Positions 5,195-13,608 of a stretch of DNA of 33,753 nucleotides are shown here, piece after piece; the stretch's first letter is position 1, and each line of letters starts with the position of its first letter. Below the pieces are notes generated by a model, which was not told the DNA's origin, searched no databases, and was given only the letters and a program-made list of their open reading frames with translations. The translations under genes were made by a program, and so were the position numbers. Origin of the DNA: a virus; the IMG/VR virus record IMGVR_UViG_3300042922_000557, positions 1 through 33,753 of that record; one strand, 5' to 3'.

Positions 5195-6300
5195 CCGCCT
5201 ACTACAACGAAATCGATCCCTTCGCCGCGCAATGGCTGCGCAACCTGATCGACGCTGGGCACATCGCCCCGGGCGTCGTTGACACTCGCTCAATTGAGGA
5301 AGTAACCGCAAATGACCTTAAAGGATTCACGCAATGCCACTTCTTTGCCGGGATCGGCGTGTGGTCTTACGCCCTGCGCCGCGCAGGATGGCCCGATGAT
5401 CGCCCGGTCTGGACAGGTTCATGCCCCTGCCAGCCTTTCAGCGCCTGCGGAAAGCGACAGGGATTTGACGATCCCCGCCATCATTGGCCCTCATGGGTTC
5501 ACCTTATTAAGGAGTGCGCGCCTCACGTTGTCTTTGGGGAACAGGTTGCAAGCAAAGACGGCCTCGCATGGCTCGACGCTGTACAGGCTGATCTGGAAAA
5601 CGCGGATTATGCCTTCGCAGGTTTCGATCTCTGCGCTGCGGGCTTCGGTGCCCCGCACATCCGCCAGCGCCTCTTCTGGGTGGCCGACGCCGACAGCGAA
5701 TTCATGGAAGCATCCATCGAATGCGGGCAGGGAGGGAGGATTGAACTTGCAGACAGCGGCAGTCTTATCGGGGTGGACTACGCCAAGTGCGAGCGACGGA
5801 ACGCGGGGTGGAACCGGGATTACTCCGGGCATGTCCGGCAGCAGTCTGGCGCAATTAGTGAAGCTGGCAGGTTGGCCGATACCAGTAGCGACGGACGGGA
5901 AGGGCGGTTATCAGGGCGGGAGAGTTCGCAACGGGAAGTTATCAACGGATCGGCTGGATGTAACGGCGCAGCTTGCGGGATGGCCCACGCCGAACACCTG
6001 CAACGACAGAAACCCGCGTCAGCAGGATGCCTTGATGAATTACCGGGAAAACGGAACCAAGATTCAGAAGCGATTGCAGGATTTGGCGGCAATAGCGGAA
6101 CCAATGCGGTTAACGGTTTCTGGGGATCTGCTGACTGGCTTTTCTGCCGGGATGGAAAGTGGAGGCCAGTTAAACCCGGAATTAGCCCTTTGGTTGATGG
6201 GGTTGCCGGACGGGTGGGCCAGCTGCGCGCCTACGGTAATGCCATCGTTGCGCCGGTCGCGGAAGCGTTCATAGCTGCATATCTGGATTGTGCGCAATGA
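5191..6300 (+). CDS. C5-cytosine DNA methyltransferase
   Basis: The 369-residue protein (GTG start, overlapping the previous TGA) has the C5-MTase motif series. Motif I is FFAGIG (51-56), motif IV SCPCQPFS with catalytic C80, motif VI GEQV with E117 (usually ENV), motif VIII IRQRLFW (Q159-R-L), and motif X RAYGNAIV (N350). It should methylate cytosine at C5; the target is unknown. Between motifs VIII and X the reading is Gly/Ser/Asp-rich with repeated ADADS, ADTSS and AHAEH elements typical of this phage subfamily. The +1 frame is open across the same stretch (separate entry). It overlaps gene A by 4 bp. Confidence 0.88.
   Translation: MTAYYNEIDPFAAQWLRNLIDAGHIAPGVVDTRSIEEVTANDLKGFTQCHFFAGIGVWSYALRRAGWPDDRPVWTGSCPCQPFSACGKRQGFDDPRHHWPSWVHLIKECAPHVVFGEQVASKDGLAWLDAVQADLENADYAFAGFDLCAAGFGAPHIRQRLFWVADADSEFMEASIECGQGGRIELADSGSLIGVDYAKCERRNAGWNRDYSGHVRQQSGAISEAGRLADTSSDGREGRLSGRESSQREVINGSAGCNGAACGMAHAEHLQRQKPASAGCLDELPGKRNQDSEAIAGFGGNSGTNAVNGFWGSADWLFCRDGKWRPVKPGISPLVDGVAGRVGQLRAYGNAIVAPVAEAFIAAYLDCAQ
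5678..6274 (+). other. Second coding-like frame inside the cytosine methyltransferase gene
   Basis: The +1 frame is open from at least 5312 to 6274. From about 5678 it reads four spaced units of the type GW(P/T)xP: GWPTPTANSW, GWTTPSASDG, GWPIPVATDG and GWPTPNTCND. It ends with GGQLNPELALWLMGLPDGW, which resembles C5-MTase motif IX (RLQGFPDxW), then a basic tail. I remember very similar peptides annotated in other phage genomes, as well as the main-frame version. Possible explanations are overprinting or a frameshift product. No clear slippery site was identified and no ribosome site is obvious for a separate start. Confidence 0.4.
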
Positions 6301-8681
6301 CCACGGCAACCCGTGGCCGTCGCGCCCCTTCTCCACCTCCACCGTATCCGGGTAGCACCGACAATGCTATCCCTTACGCTTATGGCGGGAACAAACCATA
6401 CCAGCCGGTTGGCGTTGATGTAGCGCCGGGGCTGGATGGTTTCGACTATCTCACGCCGGACGGCACGCGTAAGCATATTGCGTTCAGTGAACTGGTAGCG
6501 GAGGACGAAAAGCCGGAACGCAGTAAGCTGCTGCGTCGCCGTCTGGCTTCTCTTCCGCAGTATGTCCGCCGCCACTTTGCCGCGAAGCTTGATGCGCTGG
6601 ATGCGAAAGACCGCAAAGCAGCAGATCACTGGCTGCTTAACACCTTTGAGCGCCACGTATTAGCGCGTATTGATGGCGTGAACAGTGTTTACCAGCCTGA
6701 TACTGTGATGCCCGGCATTCTGCTGCCAATTCGCGATCAGCTTTTCCGTATGCTCTGGGCAGGGAAAAAAGAGTTAAAAAGACTGGCTTATACGCTTGCC
6801 GATATCTTTACGAGCGAGTTTATACGCGAGTCCGATCACCAGTTGGCGCGCACCGGCGATCCTGAGTTCGCGGCGCTTTCTGGCTATGGACGTATTGCGT
6901 CGCTGGCGGTGCATCTGAAAACGCCGATCCCCGGTTGGACAGCGTATTGCAATGAAGAACTTGAAGCGGAGGACGCGTTACGCGCGGTTCTTCGTCTTGA
7001 GTCACCGCAGTGGTGGTTAAACCGCCTGCGCCGTATCCATGCCCGATGGCGTGAGCATTTGATGATCGCAGCGGGATACGTCCAGAAAAAATCCTCCCCA
7101 TACAGTAGCGCCCCTTGCCTTACGGAATGGCTGGCCCAGAAAAAGGCTAATCGTGAATACCTTAAGGCTATGGAACTGGAAGACCAGGACACGGGCGAGC
7201 GTATTTCACTGATCGATAAAGTCGCCGGCAGCGTTGCCAATCCGGCCAACCGTCGCCGCGAACTCATGACGAGGATGCGCGGATTTGAAGAACTGGCGAA
7301 GCTGGAAGGGTTGGCCGGTGACTTCTATACGCTGACAGCGCCTTCCCGTTACCACTCCATGCAGCATAACGGGCGCCGCAATAATAAATACTGTGGCGCG
7401 TCGCCACGCGAGACGCAGCAATATCTTTGCAAAGTTTGGGCGAGAACTCGCGCCGCGTGGAAGCGTGCCGGAATACGCGTCTTTGGTTTTCGTGTCGTTG
7501 AGCCGCACCATGATGCAACGCCGCACTGGCACTTACTGTTGTTTATGCATCCATGCGATATCGATCAGGCCCGCGATATTTTTTGCTATCACGCCCGGCG
7601 TGAAGATTCAGCAGAGTTAAAAGGCTCGGAGGCCATGAACCGGGCGCGTTTTCACGTTGAACCGATTGATCCGGCTAAAGGGTCTGCAACGGGATACATC
7701 GCGAAATACATTTCGAAGAATATCGACGGCTTCGCGCTGGATGGAGAAAAGGACGACGAAACCGGGGAAGACCTGAAGGAAATGTCCAGGCGCGTTAGCG
7801 CGTGGGCGTCGCGCTGGGCAATTCGCCAGTTTCAGCAGATCGGCGGTGCGCCGGTCACGGTATATCGCGAACTTCGCCGCCTGGGCAATCGTGAACTTGT
7901 TTTACACCCTGAACTGGAAACCGCACGGCAAGCCGCTGATGCAGGCGAGTGGGATAACTACGTATTAGCCCAGGGTGGCCCGTTGGTTGAGCGCGATAAT
8001 CTGCGTATCCGTCTGAACTATGAAACCACTGAAAACGGCAACGCCTACGGCGATGACGTCCAGCGAATCACCGGTATCTATTGCCCGATTACGGGCAATG
8101 ACTCTTTGATCTTCACCCGCACCACTCAATACAAAATCGTGCCGAAGCGCCAGAGCGCTGACGGTTTGGCCGTTGACGTTGGTTTTTCAGGCGGCATCGC
8201 CGCCCCTCGGAGTTCTGTCAATAACTGTACGCGGGATCCCGCGGCAGGTGCTGACGGTCTTGAACATGCCGATCATGAAGTGAGTGAGACGGTGAATTTT
8301 GATGCGCTTTCCCGGCAGGGAAAGAGGGAACTGGCGCAGAGGTTGAAAGAGGACTTGAAGCGAACTCGTAAGAAACTGTCACATCAACGGCAAGAAGGGT
8401 CTGGGCTGTCAATCAAAGAGAAACATATTCATGAGCTTCTTTCTTTACGCGGAGTTGATGCAAGCGCTGCAATGGTCAGATCGCTAATTGCTGGTTCATC
8501 TTTAGCCTGTGGGGATCAGGTAATGAGCGTAAGCAATGGGAAGTTAAAATCAAGTAGTCGCGCTGGTGCAGGAATAGGCATGCTGCCGACACAAGTGAAG
8601 GAGATAAAAGATAAAACTGTAGAACTTATCAATCGTTGGAAACGAGTATTGGCAGTATGTTCGAGTAAACTTACTGGATAG
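6297..8681 (+). CDS. A: Replication gene A protein (rolling-circle HUH endonuclease)
   Basis: The 794-residue protein matches the P2 A family (P2 A about 761). It nicks the phage origin, which in P2 lies within the A gene, and stays covalently attached during rolling-circle replication. The metal-binding HUH motif is PHW with H410 and H412 (ATPHWHLLLF). The catalytic tyrosine pair is Y467 and Y471 (GYIAKYISKN), equivalent to the P2 pair at 450/454. The ATG at 6297 overlaps the previous TGA (ATGA) and has no good Shine-Dalgarno, so translation is probably coupled. The final 100 residues look more AT-rich and divergent than the rest. P2's separate B (helicase loader) is not visible here. Confidence 0.93.
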   Translation: MTTATRGRRAPSPPPPYPGSTDNAIPYAYGGNKPYQPVGVDVAPGLDGFDYLTPDGTRKHIAFSELVAEDEKPERSKLLRRRLASLPQYVRRHFAAKLDALDAKDRKAADHWLLNTFERHVLARIDGVNSVYQPDTVMPGILLPIRDQLFRMLWAGKKELKRLAYTLADIFTSEFIRESDHQLARTGDPEFAALSGYGRIASLAVHLKTPIPGWTAYCNEELEAEDALRAVLRLESPQWWLNRLRRIHARWREHLMIAAGYVQKKSSPYSSAPCLTEWLAQKKANREYLKAMELEDQDTGERISLIDKVAGSVANPANRRRELMTRMRGFEELAKLEGLAGDFYTLTAPSRYHSMQHNGRRNNKYCGASPRETQQYLCKVWARTRAAWKRAGIRVFGFRVVEPHHDATPHWHLLLFMHPCDIDQARDIFCYHARREDSAELKGSEAMNRARFHVEPIDPAKGSATGYIAKYISKNIDGFALDGEKDDETGEDLKEMSRRVSAWASRWAIRQFQQIGGAPVTVYRELRRLGNRELVLHPELETARQAADAGEWDNYVLAQGGPLVERDNLRIRLNYETTENGNAYGDDVQRITGIYCPITGNDSLIFTRTTQYKIVPKRQSADGLAVDVGFSGGIAAPRSSVNNCTRDPAAGADGLEHADHEVSETVNFDALSRQGKRELAQRLKEDLKRTRKKLSHQRQEGSGLSIKEKHIHELLSLRGVDASAAMVRSLIAGSSLACGDQVMSVSNGKLKSSSRAGAGIGMLPTQVKEIKDKTVELINRWKRVLAVCSSKLTG

Positions 8682-8725
8682 ATTTTATGCTGATTATCCA
8701 TACAGTAAAAAAGTGAGGATACTCT

Positions 8726-8754
8726 TTGAATAACGTTATTCAGAGTGGTAAGAT
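8726..8754 (+). promoter_or_regulatory. Sigma70-like promoter with internal palindrome, upstream of the ATPase/protease cassette
   Basis: TTGAAT (8726-8731) and TAAGAT (8749-8754) are 17 bp apart. A perfect 14-bp palindrome, GAATAAC/GTTATTC (8728-8741), overlaps the -35 and spacer, where a bound repressor would block RNA polymerase. A leader of about 60 nt follows. This gives the cassette its own promoter independent of gene A. Confidence 0.55.
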
Positions 8755-8783
8755 TAGGCATTAATTTTCATTAACATAGTTAC

Positions 8784-8799
8784 CAACTTATGTAAGTTG
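8784..8799 (+). promoter_or_regulatory. Palindrome in the cassette leader
   Basis: CAACTTA (8784-8790) and TAAGTTG (8793-8799) form a 16-bp near-continuous palindrome about 20 bp before the ATPase start codon. In RNA it would be a 6-bp stem with a 4-nt loop just upstream of the GGGGG ribosome site. It could be a second operator or a translational control element. Confidence 0.4.
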
Positions 8800-8818
8800 A
8801 TGTTTTATTGGGGGTTTT

Positions 8819-9901
8819 ATGGTAAATGTGCGGGAGGATGAACTTTTCAAACTCATCGAGCAAGGCATCAAAGGCAACGCAAATGCATTTACACTCCTAT
8901 GCAGAAAGATGATTAACAACATCCGTAAAAATGATGAGACCTTAGCTTCTAAGCTGGCTTCGTTAGTTGCTGAGGGAACAGTATTGCGTGGGGCATCTAG
9001 TAATGCTCCTATGCCTGTGGATGGAGACTCCAGACGAAACCTTTTGCAGGAAACATCTGTCAACGCAATTGTTGAAGAACCTGTATGGAATTCGGATATC
9101 TCAAAGAAGCTGGAGTCAATTGTTAACGAAAGAGAGAATGCAGTTTCTTTGTTCAAAGCCGGTCTTGAACCTGTAAAAACGGTTTTACTTTCTGGCCCGC
9201 CAGGCGTAGGCAAAACAATGTCCGCACATTGGCTTGCTGCAAAGTTAAATTTACCTCTTTTAACATTGGATCTCTCATCTGTAATGAGTTCTCTTTTGGG
9301 AAAAACAGGCAATAATATTAAATCCGTTATGGATTATGCCAAAGAGAAACCATGTGTCCTTTTGCTTGATGAATTTGATGCTGTTGCAAAAAGACGTGAT
9401 GATGACAGGGACGTTGGAGAATTAAAACGTTTAGTTACTGTACTCCTACAGACCATAGATGAATGGCCAGCGACCTCGCTTCTTGTTGCTGCGACTAATC
9501 ACCCTGATATCTTAGATCCGGCTGTTTGGCGTCGATTTGAGCATATCCTTAAATTTAATATGCCATCAGTAGAACTGATAGATAGATATTTAGTTAATCA
9601 TGATATTGAGCCTGAATTATCTAAAAAACTTGCACCATTATTAGATGGCATGTCCTTTGCCATTATTAACCGTATTTTGAATTTCTCCAAAAAGAATGAA
9701 GTGCTTAGAAATGTTCCATTTGAAAGTTCATTAATAGAGGCCGTAGTTACGGAGAGGGTTTCATTGGATGATTTTAGTGATAATGATCTCAATATAATTA
9801 AATATCATTTTGACGGTATTTCAAATAGGAAGATAGCTGAATTAGTTGGTGTTTCACATCCAACAATCGCGAATAAATTACAAAAGTGGGGGGTTAAATG
9901 A
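8819..9901 (+). CDS. ietA: AAA+ ATPase of an IetAS-like anti-phage cassette
   Basis: The 360-residue protein has an N-terminal helical region (about 1-90) and a classical AAA+ module. Walker A is GPPGVGKT (126-133), Walker B VLLLDEFD (D184, E185), sensor-1 N227 (AATNH), and the arginine-finger region WRRFE (R238/R239). A C-terminal helix-turn-helix (about 330-358, ISNRKIAELVGVSHPTIANK) is joined on. It overlaps the following subtilisin-like protease gene by 4 bp. The pair, an ATPase plus S8 protease, is the IetAS architecture reported among defence systems by Gao and colleagues in 2020; identity to that family is inferred from architecture. GGGGG sits 5 nt before the ATG. Visibly AT-richer than flanking phage genes, indicating separate acquisition. 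Confidence 0.72.
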   Translation: MVNVREDELFKLIEQGIKGNANAFTLLCRKMINNIRKNDETLASKLASLVAEGTVLRGASSNAPMPVDGDSRRNLLQETSVNAIVEEPVWNSDISKKLESIVNERENAVSLFKAGLEPVKTVLLSGPPGVGKTMSAHWLAAKLNLPLLTLDLSSVMSSLLGKTGNNIKSVMDYAKEKPCVLLLDEFDAVAKRRDDDRDVGELKRLVTVLLQTIDEWPATSLLVAATNHPDILDPAVWRRFEHILKFNMPSVELIDRYLVNHDIEPELSKKLAPLLDGMSFAIINRILNFSKKNEVLRNVPFESSLIEAVVTERVSLDDFSDNDLNIIKYHFDGISNRKIAELVGVSHPTIANKLQKWGVK

Positions 9902-12102
9902 TGGAAAGGAACTTACTTTTAGGTAACGGTCATGTTCTAACAAAAAAGGAACCTTTACCTAAAGGAAGGGATGGTAAGCGCTATCCCTATACTCTTGAAG
10001 AAGTAAGGGAGCATTTAAACCCCGAGATTGATACTTTACTCTCACGCTTTCGCAGTTTGGATGATGCGGCTAAGCCAAGGGGTGAGAGTGTATTCAATTT
10101 AACTTTACACCCAGCGTTTTTAGGTAAAAGCTACTTTCCTGAAGGGTTGCTTAGAGCGACAGGTTTACGGGATGTCGGTAGCCGTCAGGTAATCATTCGC
10201 CCACGGAAAGCGGCGCGTCAGTGCGATCAGAATAAGGACTTAGTAACGGCGCAACTGTTTGTCAGCGGTGATGATGATGCCGTTATAAGATTTAAGGAAA
10301 TTTTAAATTCCCCTACAGCTCCGAAGGGCGTACAAAAGGATTTGATCGAAATTGAAAGTGTTAGCTTTTTTGAAGGAAAAGAGAGAGCACGCAATTTTGA
10401 GCATGCGAAAAGTGATTTGATAAAATTTGAAGTGGTTCTTCATGCTGGGGTTGAAGACGATGATATCGTTAAAGCCTATATTAAATATGCGGCACAATAT
10501 GGCGTCTCTGTTGATTACAAAAGTAAAATTCAAGTTGGTGGGCTGACTTTCATCGTTGCACACGCACGACCTGAAGATATGAAAAAAACCCTCGATTTTT
10601 CATTAATCCGCGTTGTGCGGCCGATGCCGTCTCTAAGGTGTACTCAGCCGAACATTGTCAGAAAGTTATCTAATATAGTTACACCGGAGTTCCCTAATTC
10701 TAAAGCTGTTCTTGAATCCGAACGTATTGCAATTTTTGACGGTGGCTTGGGGACAGCTGACTTAAGTAATTGGGTTACGGAATACGTGTATCCAGACACC
10801 AAAGAGACAAGCGGATTATTATTGCAGCACGGTAATGAAGTAACATCAACTTTCTTATTCGGACGTGTCGAGGAAAATGCACCTTCTTTTGAAAGACCGT
10901 TTATGAATGTTGATCATTATAGAGTTCTTTCACCAACATCAGGTGACAATGGCGATTGGGATTTGTTTGATGTCCTTAAGAAAATTCAGTCCGTTCTTGA
11001 TAGTGGTGACTATAAGTTCGCTAATCTAAGTATTGGTCCTCATCTTCCAATTGGCGATGATGAGGTTCATGCATGGACTGCTGTTTTAGACCAAATCTGT
11101 GCTAAGCATGGGATATTACTTACTGTTGCTGTTGGGAATGATGGTCATGAGGACGGTGATGCAGCGAGAATACAACCTCCTTCCGATATGGTAAACGCGC
11201 TAGCGATTGGTGCTGCTGATCGTAGCGGTGAAAAATGGGGGCGGGCACCATATAGCTGTATTGGCCCTGGCAGAAGCCCCGGATTCGTTAAACCTGATGG
11301 TGTTATTTTTGGTGGAAGCGACGACGAGCCTTTTTACACTTACAACCCGCTGCTTGGTTCTATAGTCGGAGTTCAAGGAACCAGTTATGCCTCTCCATTA
11401 GCATTGAGAACGGCCGCTGGAGTTGCGGCTCTATCAGGAACCCCATTGAACACCATTGCATTGAAAGCGTTGCTTGTTCATCATGCTGAAACATCAAGAA
11501 AATATTCGCGTGAACATATCGGTTGGGGACGGTTTAGTGAAGATCCTAACGTTTTAATCGATTGTGCGAATGATACTGCTACAGTAATTTACTATGGTTC
11601 ATTAGCAAAAAATAAATATTTAAGGGCACCGATCCCATTCCCCGATGTTCCCTTTGACGAAGCATTTGAGCTTACCGCTACTTTATGCATTCAAACCCCA
11701 GTTGATCCTGAACATTCAGTAAACTATACAAGGGCCGGTATGCAGGTAACTTTCCGTCCAAGATTCGGCCTTGACGATGCCGATACTGATGATTTCTTTG
11801 GTCAAAAAAGCCAGTATAAGACCGAAAGGGAGTGTAGGAGTGAAGGTCATAAGTGGGAAACTTGCTTGCACAGAAGCAAAAAATTCAGTGCTGATACATT
11901 ATTAAGCGATCCAGTTTTTGATATACGGTATCACGCCCGAGATTCTTCGCGCCATGTTAAGGGGGTTTCAGCCCCTGATATGCAATATGCGATGGTAATA
12001 AGCGTAAGGGTAAAAGACTTTGATTTATATAATGTTATTCGCCAGCGATATACAATTCTAAATCCTATTCAACTGCGCACACAGATTTCTCTCGACACGT
12101 AA
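9898..12102 (+). CDS. ietS: Subtilisin-like (S8) serine protease of an IetAS-like cassette
   Basis: The 734-residue protein has an uncharacterised N-terminal region (about 1-270). The S8 peptidase domain follows, with catalytic D281 (IFDGGL), H311 (LQHGNEV), oxyanion N in AVGNDGHEDGD and nucleophile S496 (QGTSYASP). A C-terminal region (about 560-734) contains two Cys within RECRSEGHKWETCLH. No signal peptide is visible, so it should act in the cytoplasm, presumably gated by the partner ATPase. The start ATGATG follows a GGGGGG ribosome site and overlaps the ATPase stop. It sits between A and the packaging genes, the slot that holds tin and old in P2. What it cleaves cannot be read from sequence. 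Confidence 0.75.
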   Translation: MMERNLLLGNGHVLTKKEPLPKGRDGKRYPYTLEEVREHLNPEIDTLLSRFRSLDDAAKPRGESVFNLTLHPAFLGKSYFPEGLLRATGLRDVGSRQVIIRPRKAARQCDQNKDLVTAQLFVSGDDDAVIRFKEILNSPTAPKGVQKDLIEIESVSFFEGKERARNFEHAKSDLIKFEVVLHAGVEDDDIVKAYIKYAAQYGVSVDYKSKIQVGGLTFIVAHARPEDMKKTLDFSLIRVVRPMPSLRCTQPNIVRKLSNIVTPEFPNSKAVLESERIAIFDGGLGTADLSNWVTEYVYPDTKETSGLLLQHGNEVTSTFLFGRVEENAPSFERPFMNVDHYRVLSPTSGDNGDWDLFDVLKKIQSVLDSGDYKFANLSIGPHLPIGDDEVHAWTAVLDQICAKHGILLTVAVGNDGHEDGDAARIQPPSDMVNALAIGAADRSGEKWGRAPYSCIGPGRSPGFVKPDGVIFGGSDDEPFYTYNPLLGSIVGVQGTSYASPLALRTAAGVAALSGTPLNTIALKALLVHHAETSRKYSREHIGWGRFSEDPNVLIDCANDTATVIYYGSLAKNKYLRAPIPFPDVPFDEAFELTATLCIQTPVDPEHSVNYTRAGMQVTFRPRFGLDDADTDDFFGQKSQYKTERECRSEGHKWETCLHRSKKFSADTLLSDPVFDIRYHARDSSRHVKGVSAPDMQYAMVISVRVKDFDLYNVIRQRYTILNPIQLRTQISLDT

Positions 12103-12109
12103 TTTTCAT

Positions 12110-12131
12110 GGCCGCGAAAGCGGCCTTTTTT
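12110..12131 (+). terminator. Terminator after the ATPase/protease cassette
   Basis: GGCCGC (12110-12115), a GAAA tetraloop and GCGGCC (12120-12125) are followed by six T. It begins 8 bp after the protease stop. It isolates the cassette from the cos/late region. Confidence 0.92.
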
Positions 12132-12154
12132 CTGTAAATTTTTATGAATTTATA

Positions 12155-12179
12155 TGCACGATAGTGCACAAATTTGCAC
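12155..12179. repeat. Three TGCAC repeats at exact 10-bp spacing
   Basis: TGCAC occurs at 12155-12159, 12165-12169 and 12175-12179, one helical turn apart, with another copy at 12247-12251. The first two also form TGCAC/GTGCA dyads. Phased repeats beside the presumed cos are consistent with a small-terminase (gpM) or architectural protein binding site. Function inferred. Confidence 0.45.
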
Positions 12180-12518
12180 AATTTTTTTGAGGCTATTTAT
12201 ACCCTTTCCGCCCTGTGGCGGCGCGGTCTGACCCCGGATCGGGAAATGCACAAAAAACGAAGCAAATGTCGTGCGCAGGTGACGGGGGAACAGCCCACGC
12301 GACAGGGGGTAGGGAGGGGGTGCCTTTAATTGCCATTCCTCGGCCTTTTCCGCCTTCTCCGCGCGTTTTCTCGCTTCCGGCTGTGTGCGGGGTAAATTGC
12401 AGAATGCACCTGCCAGAATGGCGCTCATGAGCTTTGAGTGAGGGGGCGTTAAAGGTTGTGCTGAGTGGTGCTCAGGTGGTGGCCGGTCATGCGAGGATTG
12501 AAAATTACTGAAGGAGAA

Positions 12519-12539
12519 CCGCCGCAGGATGTGCGGCGG
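12519..12539 (-). terminator. Terminator-like hairpin after Q
   Basis: CCGCCGCA (12519-12526) and TGCGGCGG (12532-12539) form an 8-bp stem just beyond the Q stop codon on the leftward strand. It is followed leftward by a moderately T-rich stretch (TTCTCCTTCAGTAATTTT). It probably ends the P-Q late transcript. Confidence 0.6.
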
Positions 12540-12549
12540 GTGGATCGGG

Positions 12550-13608
12550 TCACTCGTCTTTGAGTAGAGCGTAGGGATTAAAGCGGATCACTTCCTGACC
12601 GAGCCAGTCATTGACGCCTTTCATTGCTTCCATCACTGGCAACATTTCGTTGATGGCAAAGACGCGCGCTGCTTTCTCAACATCACCGAGCGATCCGTTG
12701 CCTTCCGGCATTGCGCCCATGAGTTGCGGCGGGATGCGGTGAGCGTCGCGCAGATCGTTGCGCGTTGCTGATTTGATGTTAAGAAACTCATCCTTTGCCG
12801 ATATCTGGCTGAACGGCAACAGTTGCACACCGTCTTTGCCGCCGCCCGGCGCGTGGATCAGCACGTTTTTGAAGGAGCCTTTCCCTCTGGCCTGTGACAG
12901 CGTCTTCTGCACCACCTTTATGCTTTCCTGATCTACTTTCTCCGAGCCGACATAGAGGATGCACCCAGCGTGAGAGCCATTGTCATAGTAGAGTTTGCGG
13001 AACCTGTCGGCGGAATGTGACAGGCTGGCGGACAGTAGCGCCCCCATGTATTCCGGCATACCATAGATTTCCTGGTGAATATCCGGGTTCATAATGTGGC
13101 AGACCTCGCCCGTCCTGAACTCGTATTCATCTTTCCACTGCCGGATAAACCAGTAGGTTTCAAGATCGCTTCCCCGCCGCGTGTTCAGTGCCGGAACATG
13201 CTTAAGTTTAAGCGGCTCTCCCAGACGATTAGACCGACGCTCAAGATAGGCATTGCCGAATACAAACCAGTCCAGCGCAAACGCAGAGAAGGCCTGTCGT
13301 GAGAGTAGCGGATGAGGGATATAGCACCCGGTCAGCACATTGCGTTTGAAGTAAAGCGCCGACTGGTGCAGCGGGGATTGTGCGAACGCACGGGTTAACC
13401 CTTTCCAGTCTATTGGCGTCTCGTAGTACCGGCCGTTATCGACGCAACACATACTGTCCAGCAGATCGTAGCCGTCTGTTACCGAATATGGCCCGTCAAA
13501 CGTGAAGGCGCTGAGCGCCGGATCGCTTCTGAGCGCATCGGAGATATCAGGCTGTCCGGCACTGCCATTGCTGGCAGTGTGTTTGTTTTTGTAGGTGCGC
13601 TTCTTCAT
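12550..13608 (-). CDS. Q: Portal protein (GpQ)
   Basis: The 352-residue protein (P2 Q about 344) forms the dodecameric portal at the capsid vertex through which DNA is packaged. Visible family features include the N-terminal segment from FTFDGPYSVTDGYDLLDSM, a central QEIYGMPEYMGALLSASLS region, and HRIPPQLMGAMPEGNGSLGD near the C-terminus. Its ATG overlaps the P stop by one base, so P and Q form a leftward operon starting at the P/O divergent late promoter. A hairpin terminator follows. Confidence 0.92.
   Translation of the reverse strand: MKKRTYKNKHTASNGSAGQPDISDALRSDPALSAFTFDGPYSVTDGYDLLDSMCCVDNGRYYETPIDWKGLTRAFAQSPLHQSALYFKRNVLTGCYIPHPLLSRQAFSAFALDWFVFGNAYLERRSNRLGEPLKLKHVPALNTRRGSDLETYWFIRQWKDEYEFRTGEVCHIMNPDIHQEIYGMPEYMGALLSASLSHSADRFRKLYYDNGSHAGCILYVGSEKVDQESIKVVQKTLSQARGKGSFKNVLIHAPGGGKDGVQLLPFSQISAKDEFLNIKSATRNDLRDAHRIPPQLMGAMPEGNGSLGDVEKAARVFAINEMLPVMEAMKGVNDWLGQEVIRFNPYALLKDE

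Larger units (their letters stand above)
12132..12549. other. Gene-free region presumed to contain cos
   Basis: About 420 bp between the cassette terminator and the 3' end of Q carry no convincing gene. In P2 the cohesive-end site lies here, about 0.4-0.5 kb beyond the Q end. A candidate is the GC-rich dyad CCGCC-CTGT-GGCGG (12208-12221) and the following GCGCGGTCTGACC. I could not match the 19-nt P2 cos sequence, so the exact nick sites are unknown. A 71-codon frame here (12215-12430) has no support. Confidence 0.45.

Noticed and set aside
5312-5677. Independent gene beginning at ATG 5312 in the +1 frame of the cytosine methyltransferase
   Set aside because: This first part overlaps the catalytic motifs of the main frame, has no ribosome site and no family-like sequence; only the later part (from about 5678) looks coding-like.
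12215-12430. 71-codon frame in the cos region
   Set aside because: No ribosome site, unusual residue mix rich in Pro/Gly/Ser, and position in the packaging site argue against a gene.
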